From JANNSX01 sp041397825 (GTDB lineage: Bacteria; Pseudomonadota; Alphaproteobacteria; Rhizobiales; Hyphomicrobiaceae), in the NCBI GenBank assembly GCA_041397825.1, contig JAWKVX010000002.1, forward strand, positions 186,001-250,000: 64,000 nt of DNA. The letters run 5' to 3'. The notes beneath the pieces were generated by a model that saw only the letters and a program-made list of their open reading frames with translations, was not told where the DNA came from and did no database searches. Shown here in pieces: positions 48,198 through 57,307 of the stretch. Position numbers and translations under genes: made by a program. Each line of letters opens with the position of its first letter. Positions within the stretch are counted from its first letter, which is position 1.

Positions 48198-49739
48198 TCA
48201 GGCGACGATCCGGGCCGCGCCCGCGTCTATGCGCTTGGCCCGACGGCGTTGGACGGACGAGGCGATGTGCATGGCTTCGCGGTACTTTGCGACGGTGCGT
48301 CGGGCGATGTCGATCCCGTCGTCCTTGAGCCTCGCGACAATGCGATCGTCGCTCAGGACATCTTCCGCCGTTTCGGCGTCGATCAGCTGGCGGATCCGGT
48401 GGCGGACCGATTCCGAGGAGTGGGCCTCGCCTTCTCCAGCCGATGCAATGGCCGAGGTGAAAAAAAACTTCAGCTCGAAGATGCCGCGGTTGGTCGCCAT
48501 GTATTTGTTCGATGTGACCCGGCTGACCGTGCTCTCGTGCATGCCGATGGCATCGGCGATCGTCTTGAGATTGAGCGGCCTCAGATGCTGGATGCCATAG
48601 GCGAGAAAGGCGTCCTGCTGGCGGACGATCTCTTCGGCCACCTTCAGTATGGTCCGCGCACGCTGATCGAGGCTGCGAACGAGCCAGTTGGCGGTCTGCA
48701 GACAATCCTGCAGGTACGTCTTGTCCTTCGGCGAGGCGGCAATCCGGCTGACCGTCGTCAGATAGGTGTGATTTACGAGCACCTTCGGAAGCGTCTCGCT
48801 GTTGAGCTCGATATGCCAGCTTCCGTCGCTGCGCGGCCGGACGATGACATCGGGGACGACCGTCTGGACGTGGATCGTGCCGAACGCCAGTCCGGGTTTC
48901 GGATTGAGCGCGCGTAGCTCGCCGATCATGTCGGCCAGTTCGTCGGCATCGACGCCGCACAACCGGCGCAAGGCCGGAAGATTGTGCTGCGCCAGGAGAT
49001 CGAGATTGTCGATCAGCCGGGCGATGATCGGGTCGTAGCGGTTCTTGTCCTTGAGCTGCAAGACGAGGCACTCGGCCAGATCTCGGGCCATGATGCCCGC
49101 CGGCTCGAAGCCCTGCATGATCTGCAGCACGCGTTCGATCTCGAGGAATGTCGTGCCGAGCCGGTCAGCGATCCCGTCGAGATCGCCGCGCACATAGCCG
49201 GCCTCGTCCACCATGTCGATCAACGCGAGTCCGATCATGCGCGACTTGGGATCCGCCGTGGCACACGACAGCTGGTCTCGCAGGTGATCGGCGAGAGACA
49301 CCTCGCTGGCTACGAACTCCTCGAGCCGGACATCCTCGTCGCTGCCGCCTCTGCCGGTGACGGTCGACCAGCTGCTCGAGGCGGCATAGGACGAGGCGTC
49401 GTCCGGCTGCGGCATGCCCTCGTCGGCCCCATAGTCGAGATCGGCGCCCGAGCCCTCGTCGGGACGGGACGTACCATCCCAATCCTCATCGCCCGCCCCA
49501 TGCTCGAGCGAGGCCAGCCCGTCCTCCACTCGCGTGGCATCGGCAGCATCGCCACTTGCCTCCGGAGCATCGCTTTCGGCGCCATCGCGCTCCAACAGCG
49601 GATTGCGCTCGAGCTCGGCTTCGACAAAGGCATTCAACTCGAGATTCGAGAGCTGAAGCAGCTTGATCGCCTGCTGCAGCTGGGGAGTCATGACGAGGGC
49701 CTGGCCCTGCCTCAACTCGAGCTTTGTCGTTAACGCCAT
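48198..49739 (-). CDS. rpoN: RNA polymerase sigma-54 factor
   Basis: 513 residues. The Q-rich region I is at 1-45 (LELRQGQALVMTPQLQQAIKLLQLSNLELNAFVEAEL). An acidic region II (55-110, rich in D/E/S) follows, then the core-binding domain, an HTH (LKTIADAIGMHESTVSRVTSNKY) and the C-terminal RpoN box ARRTVAKYRE with RRRAKRI. Sigma-54 uses -24/-12 promoters with activator ATPases. It is downstream of lptB and upstream of hpf-ptsN. Confidence 0.98.
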   Translation of the reverse strand: MALTTKLELRQGQALVMTPQLQQAIKLLQLSNLELNAFVEAELERNPLLERDGAESDAPEASGDAADATRVEDGLASLEHGAGDEDWDGTSRPDEGSGADLDYGADEGMPQPDDASSYAASSSWSTVTGRGGSDEDVRLEEFVASEVSLADHLRDQLSCATADPKSRMIGLALIDMVDEAGYVRGDLDGIADRLGTTFLEIERVLQIMQGFEPAGIMARDLAECLVLQLKDKNRYDPIIARLIDNLDLLAQHNLPALRRLCGVDADELADMIGELRALNPKPGLAFGTIHVQTVVPDVIVRPRSDGSWHIELNSETLPKVLVNHTYLTTVSRIAASPKDKTYLQDCLQTANWLVRSLDQRARTILKVAEEIVRQQDAFLAYGIQHLRPLNLKTIADAIGMHESTVSRVTSNKYMATNRGIFELKFFFTSAIASAGEGEAHSSESVRHRIRQLIDAETAEDVLSDDRIVARLKDDGIDIARRTVAKYREAMHIASSVQRRRAKRIDAGAARIVA

Positions 49740-49822
49740 ACCAGTGTCCTCGAATTCCTGTCGAAGTCTAAACTGGCGCCCTTACGGTTGGCTTAACCCC
49801 GCGTATTTTCAGGTCAAATGGG

Positions 49823-50680
49823 TCAAAGTTGCATATCGCCAAGGTAAACGCGGCGAACATCCGGGTTGGCCACGATTTCCTGGGGCGTTCCCTGGGTCAG
49901 CACCGTTCCGTCATAGATGATATAGGCCCGGTCGATCAGATTGAGGGTCTCCCGGACATTGTGATCCGTGATCAGAACGCCGATCCCGCGCTGGGTCAGA
50001 TGACGCACGAGTTCCTGAATGTCCCCGACGGCGATCGGATCGATGCCGGCGAACGGCTCGTCGAGCAACATGAAGCTCGGATTGCTCGCCAGCGCGCGTG
50101 CAATCTCGCAACGTCGCCGCTCGCCGCCGGAGAGGCGGAGGGAGGGGTAGGTCCGCAGACGGGTGATCCGGAATTCCTCGAGAAGACTGTCGAGCTTTTC
50201 CTTCCGCTTTCGGCGATTGGGCTCGATCAGCTCGAGCACGGCCATGATATTTTGCTCGACCGTCAGGCCGCGAAAGATGGAGGCTTCCTGCGGCAGATAG
50301 CCGACCCCGAGGCGCGCACGCCGGTACATGGGATAGCGGGTGACGTCATGGCCGTCGATAAAGATGCGGCCGCTATCGGCGGCGACGAGGCCGGTGATCA
50401 TGTAGAAGACCGTAGTTTTGCCGGCGCCGTTCGGGCCGAGCAGGCCGACAGCCTCGCCGCGGCGGAGCGTGAGGCTCACGCCCTTGACGACCTGGCGGCT
50501 CTTGTAAGCCTTCATAACGGTGTCGACCGAGAGCCAGCCTTCCTCTCTTGGCAGCGGTTCGTTCCGCGGTCGCTCGTTGAGCGACTCGTGTTCGCCCAAG
50601 GCAATGGGCGGGGCCTCACGTTGGCCGCCAGGGGCTTTCGGTCTGATGGTCCGGCGCGGCGGCTTGAACAGTGAGTTCAC
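49823..50680 (-). CDS. lptB: LPS export ABC transporter ATP-binding protein
   Basis: 285 residues. Walker A GPNGAGKTT (82-90), the signature LRLSGGERRRCEIARAL, Walker B FMLLDEPFAGIDPIAV and the LptB-specific GVGYLPQEASIFRGLTVEQNIMAVLEL and ITDHNVRETLNLIDRAYI are present. An extra 45 residues at the N-terminus are Pro/Arg-rich. LptB drives LPS extraction with LptF/G. Its usual partners lptC and lptA are not adjacent here but 4.8 kb away, fused into one gene. Confidence 0.96.
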   Translation of the reverse strand: MNSLFKPPRRTIRPKAPGGQREAPPIALGEHESLNERPRNEPLPREEGWLSVDTVMKAYKSRQVVKGVSLTLRRGEAVGLLGPNGAGKTTVFYMITGLVAADSGRIFIDGHDVTRYPMYRRARLGVGYLPQEASIFRGLTVEQNIMAVLELIEPNRRKRKEKLDSLLEEFRITRLRTYPSLRLSGGERRRCEIARALASNPSFMLLDEPFAGIDPIAVGDIQELVRHLTQRGIGVLITDHNVRETLNLIDRAYIIYDGTVLTQGTPQEIVANPDVRRVYLGDMQL

Positions 50681-50871
50681 AGTGGTGTCTAATCCTGGTG
50701 CCTCGCCGAGACCTGAGCCGGCGGGGCAAGCCTTGTCCTATAATCCTCAATACGGGAGAAAATTCGGCCGTGTCGAGTCGGATGGGCGCGTGTGCGGACC
50801 CTGGACTCGTCCACGACCGCTCCCATCAGGACGTGGCGGAGTGAAATCGGCCTCGGAAAGGGCTTCCCGGC

Positions 50872-51519
50872 ATGGATGACGTCCCAATAGAGGATATCCC
50901 CGGCCTCGATGCCGCGGCAAAGGCCTTGCTGCAGGCCGCCTCCAGTCCCGCGCGCGCCGCGGCTGGCACCGTTCTGTTTCGACCAGGCGAGACCTGTGAG
51001 CGGCTCGTGCTGCTCGCCGAAGGGCGGGTGCAGGTGAAAACGCTGTCCGAGAGTGGCCGGGAGCTGCTGCTCTATCAGGTGCGGCCCGGCGAGACCTGTG
51101 TATTGTCCTTTGCCTGTCTGGTCGGCAGGCGGCTCTATCAGGCCGAGGGGGTCTGCGAGACGGATGTCGCCGGGCGCGCGATCGGTCGGTCGACCGTTCT
51201 CGAGTTGATGGCCGTGTCCCCCGCCTTTCGCGAGCGGATCATCGACGTGCAGTCGAGCCGGATCTACGAGCTGATCGGCCTGATCGACGAAGTCGCCTTT
51301 CATCGAACCGAATCGCGCCTGGCCGGACGCTTGATCGAGTTGGCTGGCGAGGACGGAGTCGTGCATTCGACCCACCAACAGCTGGCCCAGGATCTCGGTA
51401 CGGCCCGTGAGGTGATCAGCCGGCGGCTCAAGCGCCTTGAATTGCTTGGCCTCGTCGAGGTCGAGCGAGGGCGCATCGTCATTCGTGAACCGGCGCGGCT
51501 GCGCCATTTGGCGATGTAG
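50872..51519 (+). CDS. Crp/Fnr-family transcriptional regulator
   Basis: 215 residues. A cyclic-nucleotide-binding-like domain (about 25-125, GTVLFRPGETCERLVLLAEGRVQVK, YQVRPGETCVLSF) and a C-terminal winged HTH (STHQQLAQDLGTAREVISRRLKRLELLGLV) are clear. Four Cys (42, 76, 82, 95) occur in the sensory domain, which could serve redox, heme or Fe-S sensing, though not in the classical FNR arrangement. Directly downstream are a perfect Crp-type palindrome and a DUF2892 gene, a common neighbour of such regulators. Confidence 0.92.
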   Translation: MDDVPIEDIPGLDAAAKALLQAASSPARAAAGTVLFRPGETCERLVLLAEGRVQVKTLSESGRELLLYQVRPGETCVLSFACLVGRRLYQAEGVCETDVAGRAIGRSTVLELMAVSPAFRERIIDVQSSRIYELIGLIDEVAFHRTESRLAGRLIELAGEDGVVHSTHQQLAQDLGTAREVISRRLKRLELLGLVEVERGRIVIREPARLRHLAM

Positions 51520-51545
51520 CGCATTGCGGACATGGTAACCCCGAA

Positions 51546-51561
51546 TGTGATCGAGGTCACA
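51546..51561. promoter_or_regulatory. Crp/Fnr-type operator TGTGA-N6-TCACA
   Basis: The 16-bp site reads TGTGATCGAGGTCACA, a perfect match to both Crp half-sites. It is 27 bp after the regulator stop and 65 bp before the DUF2892 start, so regulation of the latter by a Crp/Fnr protein is expected. Confidence 0.7.
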
Positions 51562-51625
51562 GACCGGGCTATCGCGCCGGCTCATGATGCCCCCGCTGTC
51601 AAAACCGAATCATCCGGGAGGCGTC

Positions 51626-51829
51626 ATGAGCAAGAATGTCGGATCAGTGGATCGTGTTCTGCGGATCATCGTTGGCCTGGCCCTGATCGCCTGGGCATTG
51701 GGCCTTATCCCCGGTGTCGAGCCCATGGCGTGGGGCTGGATCGGTGTCATTCCGCTGCTGACGGCCTTCATCGGCTTCTGCCCGCTCTACCGCATCATCG
51801 GCGTGAATACGTGCGGGACGAGGGCCTAG
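51626..51829 (+). CDS. DUF2892 (YgaP-like) membrane protein
   Basis: 67 residues from ATG 51626 (MSKNVGSVDRVLRIIVGLALIAW). The pattern of two short hydrophobic hairpins, G.VDR..R...G, then AFIGFCPLYRIIGVNTC, is the DUF2892/YgaP membrane domain found with rhodanese or Crp/Fnr regulators. It is probably involved in sulfur-compound handling at the membrane; function is not established. Confidence 0.9.
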   Translation: MSKNVGSVDRVLRIIVGLALIAWALGLIPGVEPMAWGWIGVIPLLTAFIGFCPLYRIIGVNTCGTRA

Positions 51830-51946
51830 GGTCGGCTGGGAGCGGGTTCAACCGCCTTGCCGGAGATCGTGCGCGAGCCGGTCGGGCGGTCGGTTGCCCG
51901 GAACGGATGTGCGCGATCGCCTTGGAGGGCGCGCCACCCCGGAGAT

Positions 51947-54037
51947 CTACGGGTGGGCGCTCTGGCGAATGATGCCAAGAAGTCTGGCGACCGTATCCAT
52001 CAGTCTCAGTTTTTCGACGATGATGCGTGCGCCGGTCGGATTGAGATGGTCGTCGTCACGATAGAGGTAGGTGCCCGCGATATCGAGTGAGCATCGATCT
52101 GTGTTGCACATCCGTGGAGCGGGCTCGAGCAATGCGACACGGGACTTCCAGTCTTCGGGGACTTGCTCGGTGACGCGCGCGAGCATGCGCGATGCGGGGC
52201 CCAGTCTCTCCCGAATTGTCTGAGCGTCCGGGCCACAAGGTGGGCGTGCATCGGTCGTGGTGATCGTGGCCAGGAAGCAGTCGAGTTGCTTGCTGCCGAA
52301 CTCGGGGACCTGATCGACGAGGACCACGGCGTGGCCTTCGCTCAGGAGCTTGTCGACCGTGCTGGCGAGGCTTGCCTCGATCAGCCGTTGGGTCGTGGCC
52401 TTGTCGGTCCGCTGATTTTCGTGCGCCACAACATACCAGCGAGGATCGTTCGGCCGCATGAACTGGTCTGTCTCGTAATAGATGCTCCAGCGAGCCGCCA
52501 GGACGACGACTGTCGGCTTGCGCAGGCCTCGCAGATAGGTGTCCACGGCACGCCGGTACGATTGGCAAACCTCGAAAACGCGATCCTTGGTGATCTGCAG
52601 GATGTCAAAGATGGGTAGACATGACGAGCCCGTCATTTCGAGGCCGGCGATGCCTCGAAGCGCAGCCGACGTGTCCATGCCCGGTGCCCAGTGATCGGCA
52701 TGTGAGTCGCCGAGAATTACGAAATCGGCATCCGCCGGCGTCTCGGCGGCCGCCCAACTGCCGATCCGGCAACGCCCGAGCGAGCGGATCTCCGGGTGGT
52801 TCCTCGTCAGCATGCACTCGCCGCTCTTGGGATTTCGCTGCTCGGCATACTCCGAGATCGAGGCGATCGTCTCCTCAGCACCGAGAAACGCGGATCTGAT
52901 GGCGCCGGTGCCCAGGCTCATTGCGAATACGACGAGCGAAGCAGCAAGTCCTGTGGCAATCGTAACGACCGAACCCGATTGCAATCGTCGAAACGGGCGT
53001 TCGACGAAGAGCCATGACACCGTTGCCGTCGCCGTGACGACCAAGAGGGCAAGTGCCAGTATCGCCGCGCTGGGCTTTGGTCCATACAACAGCAGAATGA
53101 AGACATAGATCGGCCAGTGCCAGAGATAGAGTGAGTAGGACGTCTTACCAAGAAACCTCGAGAGTGAATTCGTGAGAGACGGCGAGATCCGCGTCGCGGA
53201 TGGCCTGTCCTGCGTCGCCAGGATCATCAGCGTGCCGGCGACGACGGGGGCATTCGACGACCAGATGCCGGCGGTGGCCTCTGACAGCAGGACGCACGCG
53301 GCGATGACGCACAGGCCCCCGGTGAGCAACGCATCCCGTGCGAGGTCGTGGCGAGCGAAACGGGCGAAGGTCGAGGCGCCCCTCGCGTGCAGTATGGCGA
53401 GCAAGGCGCCACAGGCGAGTTCCCAAGCGCGCGCGTGCAATAGATAAAAGGCTTGTGGATCGCCCGCCGAGGACAGGGTCCAGCTGGCCAGGAAGCTCGC
53501 GACCAGGACGGCGGTGCCGACGATCGCCGTGTTTCGCCAGTCTGGCCCCGGGCTGGCGAGCCGGAAGGTAATCAAAAGCAGAAGCGGCCAGACGAGATAG
53601 AACTGCTCTTCCACGGCCAAAGACCAGGTGTGCAGCACCGGCTCGGCATCTGCTGGCTCGGAAAAGTAGTCGACGTTCCAATAGAAGTGGATGTTCGAGT
53701 AATAGAGCGCTGCCGACGCGACACCCGCGCCGACAAGTATCGACTTGTGCGGTCCATGCAACATGATCGAGGCCGTGAGAACGGCCATCAGCATGACGAA
53801 GAGAGCTGGGAACAGGCGCCTGATCCGCCGGGATATGAACGTCGCGAAAGAGAATGCGTTGGTGGAGATCTCGTCGAGTATGATCGACGTAATGAGATAG
53901 CCGGAGATGCAGAAGAAGATGTCGACGCCCAGAAAGCCGCCGTCGAAGCCGGGGATGCCGTAGTGATTGCCGATGACAGCCAGGACCGCAATGGCGCGCA
54001 ATCCGTCGATGGCGGGGCGATACTCGAGAGATGTCAT
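51947..54037 (-). CDS. OafA-like acyltransferase with SGNH domain
   Basis: 696 residues. Residues 1-360 are acyltransferase-3 type, with about ten helices: YRPAIDGLRAIAVLAVIGNHYG, GGFLGVDIFFCISGYLIT and RRIRRLFPALFVML. A periplasmic SGNH domain occupies about 430-690: block I VILGDSHADHW and the final DDDHLNPTGARIIVEKL with the catalytic His. Such proteins O-acetylate surface polysaccharide or peptidoglycan. It lies between lptB and the fused lptC-lptA, where envelope genes cluster, but it is not part of the usual lpt block. Confidence 0.92.
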   Translation of the reverse strand: MTSLEYRPAIDGLRAIAVLAVIGNHYGIPGFDGGFLGVDIFFCISGYLITSIILDEISTNAFSFATFISRRIRRLFPALFVMLMAVLTASIMLHGPHKSILVGAGVASAALYYSNIHFYWNVDYFSEPADAEPVLHTWSLAVEEQFYLVWPLLLLITFRLASPGPDWRNTAIVGTAVLVASFLASWTLSSAGDPQAFYLLHARAWELACGALLAILHARGASTFARFARHDLARDALLTGGLCVIAACVLLSEATAGIWSSNAPVVAGTLMILATQDRPSATRISPSLTNSLSRFLGKTSYSLYLWHWPIYVFILLLYGPKPSAAILALALLVVTATATVSWLFVERPFRRLQSGSVVTIATGLAASLVVFAMSLGTGAIRSAFLGAEETIASISEYAEQRNPKSGECMLTRNHPEIRSLGRCRIGSWAAAETPADADFVILGDSHADHWAPGMDTSAALRGIAGLEMTGSSCLPIFDILQITKDRVFEVCQSYRRAVDTYLRGLRKPTVVVLAARWSIYYETDQFMRPNDPRWYVVAHENQRTDKATTQRLIEASLASTVDKLLSEGHAVVLVDQVPEFGSKQLDCFLATITTTDARPPCGPDAQTIRERLGPASRMLARVTEQVPEDWKSRVALLEPAPRMCNTDRCSLDIAGTYLYRDDDHLNPTGARIIVEKLRLMDTVARLLGIIRQSAHP

Positions 54038-54215
54038 TCCTCGGCCTCAAACGTCATCGCGGCGTCGCAAGCTCGATCAACGCGGTCCTGCGAGGCGCAT
54101 TCGCCCCGGCCGGTCGGATTGGCTCTCATCGTCTGGCGTATGTTGCAAACCAGGCTGACGCCGCTATGCCCTGCAATAGCGAGCGGGGCACCGGCGGACG
54201 TCGGGCGAGATACGG

Positions 54216-55445
54216 CTATGGCCCGCACTCCGCCATCAAAGCATCGATGTCCGCTTCGCTCCAGCCGGCCGCCGATCGCAGCACGTCCCGCGTGTCGGCG
54301 CCGAGGACGGGTGGCGCGAGCCGGTAGCTCACGGGAGTACTGGAGAGACGCATGGGGCTCACGACGAGCGGCAGTTCCGTGGCGAGGGGGTGCGCAATCG
54401 AGCCCCGCATGCCACGCGCGTCCACTTGCGGATCCTGAAAGACTTCGTCCAAGCCCTTGATCGGTCCGACAGGGACACCAGCCGCCTCGAGGGCGTCCAG
54501 CCACCAGCGGCTCGTCTGGCCTTCGACCAGCCGCTCGAGGATCGGCACGAGGATTTGCCTGTTGGCGACCCGGTCGCTGTTGCGCCGGAAGCGGGGATCG
54601 GTCGCCAGCTCGGGGTGCCCGGCGGCGCGGCAGAACGCCTCGAACTGGTTGTCGTTGCCGACGGCGACGATGATGTGGCCATCCTCGGTTCTGAAGGTCT
54701 GGTAGGGCACGATGTTCTGGTGGGCGTTGCCCATCCGGCCGGGCACTTTGCCCGACACCAGATAATTCATGTTCAGATTGGCGAGCATGGCGACCTGCGT
54801 ATCGAGCAGGGCCATGTCGATATGCTGGCCGCGGCCGGAGTCGCGACGACTGAGCAGGGCGGCCAGGATGGCCGTCGCGGCATACATGCCCGTCATAAGA
54901 TCGGAGACAGCGACACCGACCTTCTGCGGTCCGCCACCCGGCAGATCATCGCGCTCTCCCGTGACCGACATCAAACCGCCGAGACCCTGGATCATGAAGT
55001 CGTAGCCCGGCCGGTGGCGATAGGGGCCCGTCTGGCCGAAGCCGGTGATCGAGCAGTAGACGAGCCTAGGATTGAGGGCCGAGAGACTGGCGTAGTCGAG
55101 GCCGTAGCGGGCGAGGCCGCCCACCTTGTGATTCTCCACCAAAACATCGGCCCGGGCCGCGAGTTCGCGGACGGCGCGCTGACCGAGTGGTTTGGCAAGG
55201 TCGAGGACGACCGATCGCTTGTTCCGGTTGCAGGCCAGAAAATAGGCCGAGTCGCCGCGCTGGCCGTCCGGGCCCGTCAAAAAGGGAGGACCCCAGTCTC
55301 GCGTATCGTCGCCGCTACCGGGACGCTCGATCTTGATGACGTCGGCGCCGAGATCGGCGAGTGCCTGCGTGCACCATGGCCCTGCCAGCACCCGCGTGAG
55401 ATCGAGGACAACCGTATCGGTCAGCGCACCTGGAGACTGGGACAT
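54216..55445 (-). CDS. class III (CaiB/BaiF) CoA-transferase
   Basis: 409 residues. N-terminal VVLDLTRVLAGPWCTQALADLGADVIKIERPG, NRNKRSVVLDL and catalytic Asp182 in VGVAVSDLMTGMYAA are family signatures. The substrate is not evident. It starts five bases after the lptC-lptA fusion stop on the same strand, so it may be co-transcribed although metabolically unrelated. It is a different family member from the 10687 transferase. Confidence 0.93.
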   Translation of the reverse strand: MSQSPGALTDTVVLDLTRVLAGPWCTQALADLGADVIKIERPGSGDDTRDWGPPFLTGPDGQRGDSAYFLACNRNKRSVVLDLAKPLGQRAVRELAARADVLVENHKVGGLARYGLDYASLSALNPRLVYCSITGFGQTGPYRHRPGYDFMIQGLGGLMSVTGERDDLPGGGPQKVGVAVSDLMTGMYAATAILAALLSRRDSGRGQHIDMALLDTQVAMLANLNMNYLVSGKVPGRMGNAHQNIVPYQTFRTEDGHIIVAVGNDNQFEAFCRAAGHPELATDPRFRRNSDRVANRQILVPILERLVEGQTSRWWLDALEAAGVPVGPIKGLDEVFQDPQVDARGMRGSIAHPLATELPLVVSPMRLSSTPVSYRLAPPVLGADTRDVLRSAAGWSEADIDALMAECGP

Positions 55446-55450
55446 CTGGA

Positions 55451-57160
55451 TTAGTTGGTGGTTCGCGAGACGTCGCTCGGATTGATAAGCATCTTGATAC
55501 GCTTCTTCACGCCTTTGGCGGCCTCGTCGGTCACGGTGTCGAATGAGCTCTCACCCGTCTCCAGGTTGATGACGAGCTTGTCGCCCTTGATGACGTTTTT
55601 CCCCTGCGAGGTGGTGACGTTGCCGGCGACGGTGATGAGGCCGGACTTGGCATCATAGACCAACTTGTCGCCCGTCACGACCCGGTCGTCCGGCGCCGAG
55701 ACGACGACGTTGCCGGTCGCCGTGATGCTTCTGATATTGTCCTGACCGGCCGGCGCAACATTGCCACCGGTGCTCGCATAGCTGACGTCGAGCCGTTCGG
55801 CCTTGATTTGTTGACCGCCACGGTTGGCGATCACGTCGCCGCGGAAGATGGCGAGTCCCTGGGTGTCATGCACCTCAAGGCTGTTGGCCTCGATCTCAGT
55901 CGGTCCGCTGTCGTCGGCAGAGAGATTGGTGAGGCCGCCGAGCGCGGTGCCGCCACCGCTCTTGGGCTTGACCTTCTTGCGAGGCTTGGCCTTCGCATCG
56001 GCCTTGCCGCCGCCGATCACCCCTTTGACGCGTCCGCCTGGCTTGAAGGTGCTGATGCTCTTTTCCAGGTCGACCAACAGCTCGTTGCCTTCGATGCGAT
56101 TGTCGCCATCGGCGAGGCTGACCGTACCGCCGAGGGTCACGGTCTGCGCGAGCCGGTCGTAGATGCTCCAGTCGCTCTTGGCGATTCGCCCGTCGTCGGT
56201 GGTGATGACGACGCCACCTTTCGATTCGATCTTGGAAATCTCGGTGCCGGTGCCGGCTGCAGCGGCCGATGGGTCGAGGCCGGAGTCGCCGGTGTAGGTC
56301 ACGCGCATGGTCGGAGCGGTGAACTGAGTGCCGGCCTGCCGGCCGCGGACGTTGCCGCTGAACAACGCCGTCTTCTCCGCATCGCGGATATCGAGGCTCT
56401 CAGACTGAATGTTGATCGGTCCATCCCCGAAGGCGGCGGCGGAAGCGAAACCTGTTGCTTTCCGCTCGCTCCCGGCCGCAGCCTGCTTTGCCGGAGGAAC
56501 AAGATTGGTGACGACCTTGCTCTTGAAGAGGACCCGCTTCTCCTCGGTGAAGATGTCGAGTTGCCTCGAGGCGACGGTGCCATTCGGCATTTCGACCTTG
56601 ACCGGCTCGCGCGAGATGATCCGTTTGGTTTTCAAGTTGAGCAACGCCGTCTTGAGTGTGGCCTTTAGACCGTCGCTCGAGGTCACGACGATGCCACCGC
56701 CGAGCTGCATGGTTTCCTTCTTGGTATCGATTTGTCCGCTGGCCGCCACGAGCTCAGCGGAGCCGCCGTCTGCCTCGGTTAGCTTGGCACTGACCCTTTC
56801 GAGGCCGACCAGATCCGGTTTATCGAGCCGCTGGGTCGCACTCTCGGCCTTGACGACATAGCGGCCGTCATTGTCGGTGAAACCCTCGTAGACGGGCCGC
56901 GACATGGTCAGGTTCTCGGGATTGATCGAGAGCCCGTCGAGTCCGAGCTTGCCATCTCCGATCGAGAAGGTGAGTGGGGCGCCGACGACATAGAGGCCGA
57001 GCGTCGCGACCGCGGCAAGTGGCAGGACGAGCCTGAGAAGCCGGACGAGTGCACTATGACGCCGGGCCTGCCGGAAGGCCCGGGCGCGCGTCGAGCCCGG
57101 CGCCGCAGAACGCCGTGGCTGTCGTGCCAGCCGATTCGTGTCGCTCAGAACCGCCGCCAT
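55451..57160 (-). CDS. LptC-LptA-LptA fusion, LPS export periplasmic bridge
   Basis: 569 residues. Residues 35-60 form a membrane anchor (VRLLRLVLPLAAVATLGLYVVGAP). An LptC-like beta-jellyroll region follows (about 65-215: MSRPVYEGFTDNDGRYVVKAESATQRL, NLKTKRIISREPVKVEMPNG). Two OstA/LptA-like segments come next: one near 245-385 (INIQSESLDIRDAEKTALFSGNVRG) and another near 425-560 (TEIEANSLEVHDTQGLAIFRGDVIANRGG, ITATGNVVVSAPDDRVVTGDKLVYDAKSG). They are separated by a Lys-rich linker. Separate lptC and lptA genes are the rule, so this appears to be one polypeptide combining anchor and bridge. Domain limits are approximate. Confidence 0.8.
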   Translation of the reverse strand: MAAVLSDTNRLARQPRRSAAPGSTRARAFRQARRHSALVRLLRLVLPLAAVATLGLYVVGAPLTFSIGDGKLGLDGLSINPENLTMSRPVYEGFTDNDGRYVVKAESATQRLDKPDLVGLERVSAKLTEADGGSAELVAASGQIDTKKETMQLGGGIVVTSSDGLKATLKTALLNLKTKRIISREPVKVEMPNGTVASRQLDIFTEEKRVLFKSKVVTNLVPPAKQAAAGSERKATGFASAAAFGDGPINIQSESLDIRDAEKTALFSGNVRGRQAGTQFTAPTMRVTYTGDSGLDPSAAAAGTGTEISKIESKGGVVITTDDGRIAKSDWSIYDRLAQTVTLGGTVSLADGDNRIEGNELLVDLEKSISTFKPGGRVKGVIGGGKADAKAKPRKKVKPKSGGGTALGGLTNLSADDSGPTEIEANSLEVHDTQGLAIFRGDVIANRGGQQIKAERLDVSYASTGGNVAPAGQDNIRSITATGNVVVSAPDDRVVTGDKLVYDAKSGLITVAGNVTTSQGKNVIKGDKLVINLETGESSFDTVTDEAAKGVKKRIKMLINPSDVSRTTN

Positions 57161-57242
57161 GCATCACATGTTAGTCGAGAGGCTGCCCGCTTGTCCCCTG
57201 TCGCATTCGCAGATCCGTCGAGGATCAGGATGGCGACGGATT

Positions 57243-57272
57243 CTCATAGAATATGAATAGGTTGTCACTCAA
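57243..57272 (-). promoter_or_regulatory. candidate sigma-70 promoter for the lptC-lptA fusion
   Basis: In the AT-rich 147-bp gap between the RNase D gene and the fusion, the minus strand shows TTGAGT (57272-57267), 18 bp, then TATGAG (57248-57243). Half sites are imperfect. The rest of the gap shows nothing else. Confidence 0.3.
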
Positions 57273-57307
57273 TCATGGCCGGACCGCGTCATTGCCCCGG
57301 CCGTCGA

